From Aulostomus chinensis (lineage: Eukaryota; Chordata; Actinopteri; Syngnathiformes; Aulostomidae): 64,000 bases of DNA. The stretch is taken from positions 9,238,805 to 9,302,804 of the forward strand of contig JBBMOA010000019.1 of NCBI GenBank assembly GCA_037954235.1. The letters are read 5' to 3'. Positions 12,161-25,347 of this stretch are shown one piece after another. The notes under the pieces are model-generated. The model was not told the origin of the DNA, ran no database searches, and worked only from the letters and a program-made list of their open reading frames with translations. Every line of letters starts with the position of its first letter. Position 1 is the stretch's first letter. The translations under genes and the position numbers were made by a program.

Positions 12161-13435
12161 CTAAAATAGCAAGAAGACAATATTTAGATAATGTTTACAA
12201 CAGCCTGGCCAAAAAAAAAAAAAAAAAAAATCCTCCATCCTAGTGCAGAGGCTGTTGTTGTGGGGCCTGACCATGAGGTGTGGGATGTCATAAAACCTCC
12301 ATGATGATCTCTGACTTTGATCTTTCTAATTCGGACTCTCATCCGAGACCGTTCAGTGCCAAAATGATCTATATTTATCTCAGTCAGTACATATTCTATC
12401 CCCATCAGGCTCTACTGTTCACTCTGTGCCAAAAGTTACCACGGAAAACTCTCAACGTCAGGTTTTGAGAAATCAGAAACCAAATGGAGAGAAGGGAGGC
12501 ATTCAAGTTGGTAATTTGTTGAAGCAACAAATTAAAAACAGGGATTTCATAGGGAGGACGAAAGGAATTGTGACAACAATCCAACAAAGTCAAAGTCTGA
12601 GGGGCTTGGACGGAGGGTCAAGTGACGAGGGAGGAGCTGCAAAGGAGGACGATGTCGAGGCACGAGACGAAGGCGGACCAACTCGAGGAAGTCCACGATA
12701 AAAAGTCAGACGTGTTCCCTCAAAGCTGGACCACAAAAAAATGCAACTCGAATTTGATGGATCATGACGGTATGTTCATTACTTGATTTAGCAAACGGGG
12801 TGAAAGACAACAAAAAGTGTATGTTGAATAACTTTTTTCTATCTGGATAAGTCACGCTCTCCATCTGCCAGAATTTGTACACCGTTGTGTGTACAGTCAA
12901 GATACTGGGTCACTGTCCACATATGCCCTGAGCGTACCGTGCCTGGGTGCCATACAGAAAGATCCCATTCATAATGAACTAGACTTTTGGAGACAAACGG
13001 GTCCCAGGTCGGACTGTGGCGCATGAGTGTAGAAACTCTTTGTGTTTTGCATAGTCATCAACTGGAGCACCCACACTGACCATGTTTGTGGTGCGAGACA
13101 GGCACGTGACCTCACAATGGATAACAGTTAATTTTGTGACAGGTCTTCTTTCTTTCCTCAACACGCAACAAACTTCCAAGTATTTAAAGTGACAGAAACT
13201 CCAAAGAACAAGAGGCCGGGAGAAGTAAGCAGAGATGGTGTTGCATGTTAAAAATCCTTGGTGTATTTCAGGTGTCATCTCACACCCAACTGCAGCGGCA
13301 GTGCACAGGGCAAGTTTTGATGTTGATCGAATCGACATTTACGAAGATAAGTGAGTGACAGCCAGAGATTTCCTGTATTCGTAGTTGGATAATTAGATAA
13401 GATTCATCTGTATGTTGTGTGATGATGTATGTTAC
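12161..13435. other. pappa intron 8
   Basis: This 1275-bp intron holds a poly(A) run at 12210-12229 and an unexplained 91-codon plus-strand ORF at 12426-12701 with an acidic, Gly-rich C-terminal half. I do not regard the ORF as a proven gene. No repeat was recognised. Confidence 0.5.
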
Positions 13436-13564
13436 CTCTGAATTCGCCCATCTCCACAGTAGGGCGCCCCAAGTTCATGTACCAGAGCAGGCGAGGGCTC
13501 ACTCTCGCTGCGGCTGGAGATAGTTTGGACCTGATATGTGTACACAACATGCGGCACCACATCC
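13436..13564 (-). CDS. pappa: pappa exon 8
   Basis: This small exon encodes residues 918-961. The acceptor is CTGTGCAG|GGATGTG and the peptide is DVVPHVVYTYQVQTISSR, then SESEPSPALVHELGAPYCGDGRIQ. The SEPSPA and YCGDG patterns are those of pappalysins at this point: the last strand of an Fn3-like unit, then the start of the CGDG Cys-rich module. The donor is CAGAG|GTAACA and the phase 2. The 42 full codons plus split codons match the phases of exons 7 and 9. It is more diverged than its neighbours before SEPSPA. Confidence 0.9.
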
Positions 13565-13898
13565 CTGCACAGAGAGTGGCAAACATCACAATAAGTCCAT
13601 GTATTTCAGAAGAATGGGAAGCCTTGCAGACATGTCAGACACAGAACCACAAATAAAGGAAGGACAAAAAGATTATACACTGAGAAAAGAGTCTCGGACC
13701 AGCCCTGTGGAAAATTGGTTAGAACTAGCAAGTGTGTGTTGTGGGAATCTTTTCGTATCTGAAGTATCACAAGCCAACACAAATAAAAACATCTGTCTGA
13801 GCAGACATACTTCCGCACATTTACCAACATCCAGTCTACCAGTCAGTCAGTGATACGGCTGAGTGTAACCGCTTTGGGTTGAGCCCAATTTTTTTTTT

Positions 13899-14022
13899 CC
13901 TTATCATAGTGTTTCAAGGAACCATCATGATGAACACACAATGGACAGGAGAAATATTTGGGGACTACTCACTTTGCTGGTGTTAAGTCGCCCTGATGGT
14001 TCCTTGAGTCATCATGATAAGG
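13899..14022. repeat. Imperfect inverted repeat (fold-back)
   Basis: The left arm at 13899-13931 includes CTTATCAT and TCAAGGAACCATCA. The right arm at 13993-14022 includes TGATGGTTCCTTGA and ATGATAAGG. The arms pair over about 29 bases with four mismatches across a loop of about 60 bp. An A-rich block of related units follows (14031-14170). Confidence 0.7.
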
Positions 14023-14879
14023 AAGCCTACAAAAAAAAAATTCTGAAAGGAAAACAAAAAAAACATAAATGAGAAAACCGAAAAACCATAAACGAAAAAA
14101 ACCAACGCTGTAAATGAGAAACCGACACCATAAGCAAAGCAACAAAACTGTCAATGAGAAACAACAAAAGTGCAAGAGAGGGTGCTGTCGTGACATCGGT
14201 TGTCGTTGTCCTGGTTCTTTGTCAAATAGGTTATTCTCCTCTCTGTTCCTTTGTTTGCCTTTACATTGTCTTTTATTTTATTTTGTTGTTTTAAATCTGA
14301 TTGATGGTCAGTCTTACTGGGTCCTCTAAACCACTGATCATGTGACTAACATAGCTTTGCTTCTGCAACTCAGAGACGTGGAGTGTGGGACACAAAAAAG
14401 TATAGTTCCTATGAATCCAGATTTTGGGACAGCGTGCTCACAAAATTTCTTTAAAAATTTAATATATTTAGAAATAAATTGAAATAAAGATTTTAACCAT
14501 GTAAAGGCAACCAAAAAAACATGTTTATTTACGAACGATAACTGATTTCACATCAGCACTCTCACTTGCAAGTTGTTTACAGCTTTTTTAATACTATTTC
14601 TTTGTTTTTGCTTATAGTTTTGGTTAATCATTTATAGTTTTGATTTGTCGCTTATGCACGTGGTTTCTCGTTTATGGTTTTTTTTGTAATCTAAATTGTG
14701 TGTGTTTGAACTGGTAACCAAGCTTAAAAATATTTGATTAGCTATATGGTGCAAATTTGATCAGGTGCAGACTCATTCTGTTTGATGATTCTCATTAAAT
14801 ATTTTGTGGGTTTTTGTCTTTAGAACTACACCGGCTCACCACACTTCAAATTTTATCTGAAAAACACATTATTGTGATT

Positions 14880-14911
14880 AGTAGTAGTAGTAGTAGTCGT
14901 AGTAGTAGTAG
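14880..14911 (+). repeat. (GTA)n microsatellite
   Basis: About ten GTA units with one GTC and one GCA interruption, in intron 7. Confidence 0.9.
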
Positions 14912-17900
14912 CAGTGATTATTGTTATATCACATGACAAATCCCATTGAGTTCCTGCTATTTCTCAAATCTATTAAGGATCGTCTAATGTGATTGATAAA
15001 AAATATTTTGTACTCTATATGACTATCTTACTGTCATGGGTGTGATGTGCTCTTGTGACAGTTGCATACATAAGAAAAAAGTTAAAAAGAACTGAGCTAA
15101 TGTCGAATGAAAAAACTGAAACTGACAGATTCTAGTAATATTTTTATAGTTTGAAAAACACACAAAAAAATGCTGTGAGACGGCAAAATAGAGTGGTGCT
15201 GAAATTGGAATTGCTGAACATGCGGTTCCCTTGTCTCTGAAATAAGGTCTGCTTTAGACAAACCTAAGATATTTAAATTTTTTGCTGTATGACATAAAAT
15301 ATGTCGGTAAAACCATACTCGTGATTTTTTTTAATGTCTTAAATACGGTGGTTGCTAACAAGTAGCTAAACATCTGATGTAGGTTTTTTTTGATAGCATA
15401 ACGTTAGCTTTGTATTTCAATTTATTGCATTTACACTTAAAAAGAATAATAAAGTTGGTGTTCATTTGTGAAAATGATCTTTCTGGACAAAACATGCAAG
15501 TTTTATAAGTGTTTGTTATTTTCTACAATAATCCAAAATGTAATACAAAAACACAGTTGACTTTTGGCCAAGGGAACCTAATGCGATGCTAACGTCTGGG
15601 TTAGCTTCCAAAAATACATCATCCCTGTGGCACTTTACAGAAGTGAATGTAATTGCTGTTTTATGTTCTCCAGGTTATTGAGTGCATAGTGGGATAGGAA
15701 TGCATACTTGTTTGTATAATCAGGGGAAGTAATGGTGAAGTACATGGCACACAACATAAGGTGTATGGGTGAGGGGCAATATCAGCAAATGAGGGTACAT
15801 TAGCCATAGATCATTTCATGTGGACCATCAAGTATTGTGGCTCTACATTTGCAGTGCCCTCTGAAATGTTGTAAATGCAATAAGGATGCTGTTCAAATGA
15901 GTACCAGGACATATTTAGATTCCAATTCACAGCAATGCACATGTGTACACATACATGCAGGAACTCACAAACACAATGCGTTTGCTGGGAATACACTCCC
16001 CACCAACTATGGCTTTTAAACACCAATGCACCGTGTAGAGTTCATGTCACAAAGCAAAAATAATGTTGATGACATTGTGTAATGCAAACGTGATTATAAT
16101 GCCTAGATTTCCTTAAATACATGTTTAATCCCCATGCACAAATATTTTACACGACCACAGAGGAACTATAGCATTTGTGCATACAAGATCGTAGAATTTA
16201 CTCTCAAGACAAGCCCAATTTCTCATCTAATCTTAATTTTTCCATTTCCATTGTATTCGTTCATCACATTCCAATCAGACAAACACAGTTAAAGTTCAAA
16301 TCAGCACTGATGCACAAATATAAAAAAAAACAATGGATGTGAAGATCAAGTAACAAAAATGAATTTCACCACAGCAAAAATTGTGCCTGGAATGAGATAT
16401 TTATGTTGGCCTTATTTTTATCAACACAGAATGTTTGACCCGACAGACCCTCTTCTATGCAACAGTATGTCCTGTTCTGCGATGTTGGCTAATGCTGGTG
16501 CAACTCCAGGCTACACTCAAACATGAGAAAGTATGAAGCCCCCTAATTCAATTAGTTTAGCCTCTGGAAACGTCAAGCTGTGGGAGACTTTATTTTTGAG
16601 GGGAGCAAGTAGGAGAGAGAAACAGATACAACTATGCAGCAAGAAAACTCTTGATTTAGTTTAACTATGGTTAAAGAGAAAGCAGAGCTAAAATAATTTG
16701 CTAACATAATCAACACAAAGAAAAATGATTGCAAATATGGTCACAAAACCACCGTCTTTGAGACCACAGGTTGTGATTTGCATCCATATTTCATGAGCTC
16801 TCCTTTGTCTAGTAATGCGAAGAATTGACAATAACATCCCACCACAAACACTTTGGCTCTTCATTTATCAAACAAACATACAAAAGGGAATGTTTGTGCA
16901 AAAAGTGTTTAATGGTCTCCATGCAAAGCTTGGCATCTATCAATGAGGACGTGCGCTGAGCCTACAATCAAATCCCATGTCACGTCTCAGTTTGTGAAAA
17001 CTCAAGTTTTCAAATCAGCGTGGCCTCGTGGTACAACATAGGAGATCAGTCAGCCAGAGGAGTTTTATGAGATTTTTATGTGACTATTCCAGTGGCAGCA
17101 CAATATTATTTCACTTTTCTGCCTGTCAAATAAAACTAGTCTGTACAGTTGATCTGGTAATGTGAAGGGGTCAATATGCGTGTTGAAGAAGCTCTGAGAT
17201 CGTCCAGGTACAGCTGGTTTCGTGAAGCCTGCCGTGAGATGATGTTTATGCTCAGATCTTCATCTGATCTTTTTACACTCGATTGATAACTGAGTTCCTT
17301 TGTTTGTTTGTTTTTTCAACAAATTTTTCACAACTTTCCCTTAAGGGCGATTGAGAATTGATGACCCTCACTACTTTCCTTACTTTTCAGGTCCACTGCT
17401 GTACTTCACCAACAGATCAAGTCAACCGAATAGCATCTAAATTGTTTCTCCAGACTGCACTGAGGAATTAGTACTGTCTGACCCCTGAATCACTACCTGC
17501 TTTGACCAAATAAGCAGCTCCTTCATCCTGTCAGGGTTGTTGCGTGTGTTCTCCGCTGCCTGGTCCCACATCACAGGGCTGTGTGGTTTTTCTCTGTGGT
17601 TTCAGATACAGTAAAATGGTTGGTTGTGACGAACAATAAGCCCAGAAGTGTCGTCATCTAGTCAAATTAAACTGGTCGCTATTTGCTAGTTTGCAAAGTA
17701 AATATACAGTGTTCTTAAGAAAAAGGCTCCCCCAGAACATCAGAGCAGTTCTTCTTCTGAAGTTCCTATCAAATATGTAACTGAGTAGCGTACATTTAGC
17801 AGCTGTGTCACAGTGCACGACCCGAGAGGCTTCACAAAAGGCTATTTAGTGGTCCTTTTTGTTGGTCACGGAGTTTGGAAGAGCCATGCTGAGGTAAAAA

Positions 17901-18419
17901 AAAAGGATTTCTAAAAAAATCTTTTTTTGCTTCACTGACAATTCTAGCGGGCAGCTACACAACATATGTTCATAGCATCATAATGCACCTTGAATGCACC
18001 AGGCAACAGGGTGAGTACTGCTACTCTTCACAGCACAACTGCTTTAAATGGGGCTTTCAACCTGGTCCCAATTAGGTGCATGCTGGATCCCTCCTGACAT
18101 CTCTTGGGTGGCTGCGTTGTGTTTGCTAGTGCTTTTCGCAGGAAGGAGACAGACTAAGGGATGTATCCAAGTCCTAGGAGTTATCTTTCCTTTTTGATGA
18201 GTAGGATTTTAATGTACTTGGAGTCATCTGACAATAATACCCCCCCCCCCTTCATCCATAACTAATTAGTTATGATATAACATGTCGATGGTGATTTGAA
18301 GAAAAGATGTCAAGTGATAATGCAAAGCGAGGAAAGGTACAGGTACTTTACAGAGGCATAGAAATACCTGAGTAAAAAAATAGTAAGAAAGATGAAGAAT
18401 GATTTAAATGAGCTGTCAG

Positions 18420-18790
18420 TTCTTCAGGTATTCTTGCTTGTCCCACATGTGTGGCGTGTAGACTTTATTTGATTTTGATCCCAAGAACACAGATGAAACC
18501 CGGATGACCTGAGGCATCTGGATGCTTCTTAATGTACAAGTAAATCACAGATGTATTTAGGGTCGAGACCCTTTAGTGCTTTATAGACAAGTAAGAGGAT
18601 TTTATAATCTATCCGTTGACATAAAGGATGCCGGTGTAGTGATTTAAGGACCAGTGTAATGTGCTCTCCTTTCTTGATGTTAGTAAGGACTTTGGCACTG
18701 GCATTCTATATGAGCCCAAGATGTCTGATCGAGTTTTTTTTTTTTTTTTTTTTTTTAATAAGAACTGTGAAGATGCCGTTACAATAGCAG
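18420..18790 (-). pseudogene. L2-like LINE reverse transcriptase, C-terminal relic
   Basis: Read on the minus strand, the sequence gives NASAKVLTNIKKGEHITLVL, then SLHRHPLCQRIDYKILLLVY and KALKGLDPKYICDLLVH. This is the typical C-terminal end of an L2/CR1-group ORF2 (the QNAAAR-LL...HITPVL-SLHWLPV--RI-FK-LLLVYKAL pattern). Upstream, in a shifted frame, is RPCYCNGIFTVL, matching the LDYCN part, interrupted by a poly(A) run at 18734-18757. There is a stop after DLLVH and no upstream RT core, so it is a dead 5'-truncated copy. Confidence 0.75.
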
Positions 18791-20845
18791 GGTCTGCTGA
18801 AAATAAACACGTGAAAAAGTCTTTTTTTTATATTAACTAGACCGGAAGGCGGCGAATTTGTAAAAATAACTAACAATTATGTACAAAACCTGGTGTTGAG
18901 GTCTAACACGGCCAAGCCATTCATTTTGGAGTGAAAAATTGTCTTTTTCGAACATTGGCCTCAGCAGAGGTATGCACTCTGAACTGAACAGAGAGATCTG
19001 TAGTGCATCTGGTACCATAAAAACATGTTTAAAGTAGCTTGTAGAGCGTCACAGCAGCATGTAGTGGGCCTATGGTGTTGAATAATTTCTTTCAAGTTTG
19101 CATAATCTAGGTGGATAAAACAGGCCAGATTAACTAGAGTGGTTTTGAACACAGGTGACATCGACATTTTGTTCACGGGTGGAGTTACACACTGTCTCAA
19201 CCTCAGTGTTTTATCTGACTTGGTGGTGGACAGCAGTTCAGGGGGGACTGAATGGTTGCCCTCAGTCAGGTGCTACAGGCCATGGGTTAATTTGGCAGCA
19301 AGAGAACAGACCCCCACTCAGGTTAAATGAACTGTAATAGTTTGTACAATCCCAGGACAAGTTTAAATTTTCAATGATGTGGAGGAAAGCTCGGTGTTTA
19401 ATGTCAGCAAGAGACTAAAATATTCAATTCTTTTCCCTCACGTGGTGTCTAAATCAAACGCTAATTATCTGACTAGGGACTTTCTGCAAAATGTCATTTC
19501 AGAAGACCCTTAAAGAGTTAAACTGATACGTTCTATATCAGAGGAACTGCGCTTCACGTTCCTGACTCACTATCTAGATACTAACAAGTCAGCTTGGCCT
19601 CTTTCTGGATATATTCATGCTTCACCCATGATTTTACTTTTTATTTTTATGGTCGTTTTATTGCCTTTTTATATGCAGTATAATTTATCTTTTTTAAATG
19701 ATTTCTTCTTAATGTCTTAATTTAACATATTTTATTACCTTTTGGATGAACGGTTCCATAAAATATATGTTCCTTGCCATCGTCTTATCTTTCATCTTTT
19801 TTTTTTGCTTTTTCATCTAACGGGTGCATTTGTGCTGCCATATTTTTCAATTTCAAATGGCCATGCAGGTATGAAGGGTCATTCTACGGTAAAATCAACT
19901 ATTCTTACTTTATGGAGATCATTCTCTTAACTTTAATACCCCCAAATCCTCTGCTCTCCTTTGTCTTCTAGCAGATTACAGGTACAAAGAGAGATCATTT
20001 TATTTGCCAAAAGAAATCAAAATGAAGATAGATGTACTTTCCAATATGATGTTTTAAGATTTATAAATAATATAATAGTACAGTAAGTCCCCACCGCTTT
20101 CAAAAGCAGTTGTCGTGCAGCCAAACAAACGGCGCAACTGTGCAGCGGTCGTCTAGAATGAACACTCGAACTGAACCTAGAGAGACCTGACAGGAAACTA
20201 ACTGCAAAAAAACATTGACTAACTCCTCAAATTCTTTATTACACTTAATTTAAAGATATGTTCCCTTAACAAGGTGCTCGTTTTCTAAGAGAACAGAACT
20301 GTCAAACAAATGCATACGCATGAGCAGCCATTCTAAATCCTGCAGTTGACAGGAATCAATTTTACAACATTGCGGTAAAATTTTTATATACTATGCCGTT
20401 CTTTTAAGCACACTGTGACAAAATTTCTCCCAAAACTGGAATTAATATTTGTAGTTTTGTTCCAGAGAGTAAAGTTTTTCATTCATGTGACTTTGGTTTG
20501 TAATTTGGCAGTAGCGATATCCCTTACAGAGATGTCATGGAAATGTATAGATGAAAGATAGAAAAAGAAAGGAATAGTCGTTTTGTGACTGACACTTGTT
20601 TGTGTGATGTGTTAATGTGCTGATGGGGAAACGGGCCATCCATGACGACGCTCCTGATAAGATAAGATTTCATCATTAGTGCTTCTTTGTGGCTCCAGAT
20701 ATTCTTCTCAAGACTGGAGGAATAGAATTTTTGTTTTTATCTTGGCTCGCTCTCAAAGTCTGCCATAATGCTTTTCAAAGGTGTTTTGATTGCAGGAGGT
20801 GATTACACATGTGTGAATGTACGTGTGTGCTCCTGAGATCAAGAG

Positions 20846-20847
<2 letters not shown>

Positions 20848-20892
<45 letters not shown>
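20848..20892 (+). repeat. (GT)n microsatellite
   Basis: About 22 GT units in intron 7. Confidence 0.95.
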
Positions 20893-20893
<1 letters not shown>

Positions 20894-23138
20894 TGCGTGT
20901 GCTCATCTGTGTTTTCATGCCTTCACTATACTCTGTGCACTAAGCTTACGTGTGAGCATGCATATGGATGTGTTTCCGTTCTATATGTGCCTGTTGGTCT
21001 TGGCTGAGAGATCCCAGATGAGAAAAACAGATAAATTTTAAGGAAGTTAAGGGGGGAAAAAATCTTACTGTGGATTAAGCCTGAAAGAACAACAAACAGG
21101 CCAGTAGTTCTTTTGTCAGTGTAGAAGACGATATGCATTTGAGCTTTCATTGTTTTTAATTTTACACCTCCGGTATGTCAAACAATGTACTACCTTAAAG
21201 AGGCAGAAGTATTTATGCCGGAGCTGGTCAAATACAGGAATATATGCACAGGAGTCGGTGTTTCTATTGACAATAATTGCTTTAGTGTAATCAGCACACA
21301 TTTCTGTGATATTAATTAAGCGTAATGGATGGAATTTACATAACCTAAAAATAGAAATCCTGAGCGAGGCTTGCATTCAACTCCAAACCTTCACTTGTAT
21401 CCTTTGTGTCACACTTCAAACACAAACTTCAATTCTAGAAGGTTCATGTGCATATAAAGGCCTCTATTGTTATCTGTGCGGGAAAAACGACAAATGCTAA
21501 AAGATGTTCTGTCCATGAACAACCACACTCATGCAAAACCACCTCAGATATCTATTTCTATATAATAATTTTGTCTATACAGAACAGACTGAGATCCAAG
21601 GACTCACTACAAAGGCTACACATTCCCTCTGTCTACAACTTATGAATGGTCAATGTTTTATATTAGAAGGATTACGCAAGGCTCAGTTTTTACATCCAAC
21701 ATTCTATTGAGCAGAGCGTGTTGGATACTGCAGTGAAGAAACCAGCCAACTTAGAAAAGTAAAACAATTTAATAAGTAAAATAATAAATGATGAGAGGGA
21801 ATGAAAAGTAATAGGGATATTAAAAGTGATGCCAAAAACTTCTACAGTTTATTTGGGATATATATTGTTTTACAATTACTTTATTATAAGTTAGTCTGCA
21901 AATTTTGAAATCAATGTAACTTTTAAATACTCGATGAATTAAGCAAACTTGTCCCAGTTAATACGCGACTATATAAAGTTTTAAGTGCAAGCTCTGCTGA
22001 AGCTGTTTATGTTGCTGAGCTACACCAGAAAGTAAATAGTATTGAAAGTTGTTCAGGTTTTCATTCAAAAGTAGTTCTCTGATGGCAAATGACAGAAACA
22101 GTTGTGCAAAGACCAGAAACACTGAGCTTGATGGAGAAGCTCAAACTGCAGAAAGTGCAAGTAAATGTTGTTTTTTAGAAAGATACTTCTCTTTCTCTTG
22201 AATGTCTCTACGCTGCAGGTGTACACTGAAGTACGCTGATGTATTTAGCTGTGCATGAGGGTACCCATAAATGATGACTGCTGGAGCATAAAATAAAAGC
22301 ACATATAGTTAGGTACACGGAGTTCTCAAGCAGCAGACTTGTCAGCAGAAGAGCCAAGGGGATGGATGGCGGGATATAATGGGGAAGTGTTGTCAACCAC
22401 GGTAGAGTCCAATTACAGAGGGGGTGTGGGGTAGAAATGATGTTAGGAGAGTTGCACTCGCTCTTTTTCTCTGGGAGGTCTCTTCACTTCAGCTCTGAGA
22501 TTGCCTTTGACTCAATGACAGCTCTGAAACCCACATCAGGGAGAGGATTAGCCCAGACCGGGGTGCCTCAGTGGACTGGGGGTCAAACTAACTCAATCCT
22601 GGTACCCTCTCTTCATACTTTCTCAACCCCCTAATGTTCTCCTCCATCACCTATTGCCCACCCCCTCTGAGCCTTGCAATGATTTAACCCCAGACGGTCC
22701 AACCTTCCACCCCTGCATTCACTCTTCAGTTCGGCCTTCTTAGTTTCCACCATAATTTACCCTCTTTCCCTGACCTTTCTGCCCCAGGCCATTCCAAACA
22801 AACCACCACCCATGAATTGAGCCAAAGAAGCCAAGATGTCAAACTCTTGCTCAGGTAAAACCCAGTGGCCTGACAGTGGGAGATCTGTCCCACCCCCCTC
22901 ACCCCCACCCACCAGTCCTGAAAGAAGAAGCAGCAGCAAAGGCAGCAGTAGCTTGCTGTGTGGTCAACAAAAGCACTTTGGCAGCTGAACATCAAACGAT
23001 CAAACAGAACATCTGGGGGAACTTTGCTCTTTGCAACACCATGTCAAAGGCTACATTTGCAGTGTGACAGAATACAATGTTTTTTCTTAGAAATACTTCT
23101 TAAGATAAATACTTGATAAATTGATAAATTAAGCTCAT

Positions 23139-23266
<128 letters not shown>

Positions 23267-24280
23267 TTGTTTTTACACTTAATCATTTAAATGAATAACA
23301 GATTTTGATGGCTAGAACACACATTGCTTCTCTGACCAGAGACAAGATTGCTCTAACAACAGTAAATAGTCCGCCAGTGCCACTGACCACTACCACTGGA
23401 ATTCAACCGCAGCTAGTGAAATATACCACAGCTGTAAAACTACCTACAGTACATCAATAATCACTGTAGTGTGTCAAATAAATACATCCCACTTTAGGCA
23501 GCCTTCCACAGACACTGCCAGGAAGTTGTGTGAGGGTATTTTATGGAACATGGGTATCATCACTCCATCTTGCATAACATGCATACTCATCCTTTCCTCT
23601 CTTATCAAGCACTTTCCTTCTCATGTGAACCACGCTGACAGCACGATAGCGAGATGGCACAACACGCAGCGGTGCCATGTATAGCACAATCTTTAACGAG
23701 TCAGCACATTCCATGAAAGCAAAGCATCAAACTCTCACCACAGTGTGCAGATAATACTTTCAACAAGCCATCTGTTTGCCCTTGCTTCATGGAACATGGG
23801 AAAAAACAAATGTGGGCAACAATTGACCTGTGACTTAGGAAATAAATGTTGAACCGCAGATTTGAAACTGCAGAAGCATTTGCTGGCTTGTTAGTACTCC
23901 TGGGGGTATTGAAAGGGATATCTGGTATAACAAGAGCATATTTTTGTAGATAGTTTCCACAGATAAACAAATATCTACTCAATGTCTGGTCTAAAAAAAA
24001 AAAATCCCTAATTATATCACACATTTAAGCATTAGGCAAAATCATTCAGTTATTTTCAACTCCACAAGAAAGAAAAACACCGTCTTGAATAAAGGGTTGT
24101 GCAGCTTTCTTCCTTTGCCAGGAGGGATGGTCTTCCAGAAGCCAAATCTTTGTTCTACATGTTTTTATTTCTCAACTTAGGTATGTCAGAAGAAAAAATA
24201 CGGGATATTATGCATAGTGCTGCCAAAGTCAATTATGACTGATGCTGTGGAAAAGAATATTCACCTACCAGGTCACTCAC

Positions 24281-24782
24281 CTGTCTACATATCGGCGGAG
24301 AGGTTCATTGAAAATAAGACCCTGTGGTGCATGGGTGAAGGGTGGCTGGCGCAGCAGGCGGTACCGCAGTGGTTGGCAATGCCTACAAAGTGTGCAGTCT
24401 GGTTTGGATGCCAAGAGTGTTGCATCAATCTCTAGGTGTTGCTCCATAGTGAAAAACTGTACCCCATAAACCTCTTCCTCTATGTCCAGTTTGAGAGTCA
24501 GCGCCGTGTCACAGAAGACATTACTGGGACCCAATGAAATGTTGTTCCCACTGACAGTTAGTAGCAAGATGTTGTGGATAGCCGGTAGTGCCGTTTCCTC
24601 AGGGCTGAAGAAGGTGACCCAAACAGTCAAGGAGTCTGGAACCAGTGGGTAGGGGAACTCCAGCTGGAGCATGCAGCCCTGGAGGGGGCACTCCGAGAGG
24701 CCAACAACGCCTTGCTCGATCCTGGCATTGGGACTCCAGGTGCGTACACTTGGCTCACAAGCCTGTTCAACATCTGGAGGGC
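24281..24782 (-). CDS. pappa: pappa exon 7: central conserved module
   Basis: This exon encodes residues 751-918 in 502 nt. The acceptor is AACACAG|GCCCT. The peptide opens PPDVEQACEPSVRTWSPN and includes PYPLVPDSLTVWVTF, VSGNNISLGPSNVFCD, EEVYGVQF and HLEIDATLL, all hallmarks of the pappalysin central region. Its fold is not obvious from sequence and I do not assign an activity. CTLCRHCQPLRYRL carries paired Cys. The donor GACAG|GTGAGT is in phase 2. It lies alone between introns of 12.3 kb and 10.7 kb. Confidence 0.95.
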
Positions 24783-25207
24783 CTGTGTTTGAAAATTACA
24801 AAAAAAAAGAAGACATATTGTTACACCTAACATGTAGACAATAAAAGAAGCTTCAGGTAATTCATAGAAAACAATCAACATCACATTAAACTTGCAGTGC
24901 ACAACTTCTGTCTTCCCCATTTGGCAGTAAAGACTAATTACAATAACACTCATCATGCTGTCCGCATATGCATAAGATGCATGCAGGTTACTGCATATGT
25001 CATGAGCACACAGGAGGTGTTGCCCCCCCCCCCCCCCCCCAACTTCCAGGAACATCTTAAAATCTTCTTGTGCAAATAACGACAGCGGTAAAAATGTCAA
25101 ATAATGAAGATGTAAGGAGAGGTAATAAACTATTTGTAGATTATTTTCAGCAAAAGAATTGTGTTTTTACAAATACCATCCAAAAAAGAAGTAGATGTGC
25201 ACATCCC

Positions 25208-25347
25208 AGGAAATTCAATCAAATGTCGAACCAAGAGACACAACTGAAAGGAATAAAAAAAGATGAAAGTCCACACATTGTAGCTCCCTTTTAAGAGATT
25301 TATTGTGAACTGCTGTTTGAATACAGTGTGCAGACATTCATCTTTTT
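25208..25347. repeat. Hairpin repeat, copy 2
   Basis: It shares GTCGAACCAAGAGACA and the following bases with the unit at 6028. The left arm (25256-25281) and the right arm (25324-25347, ending CATTCATCTTTTT) pair over about 20 of 25 bases. Confidence 0.55.
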
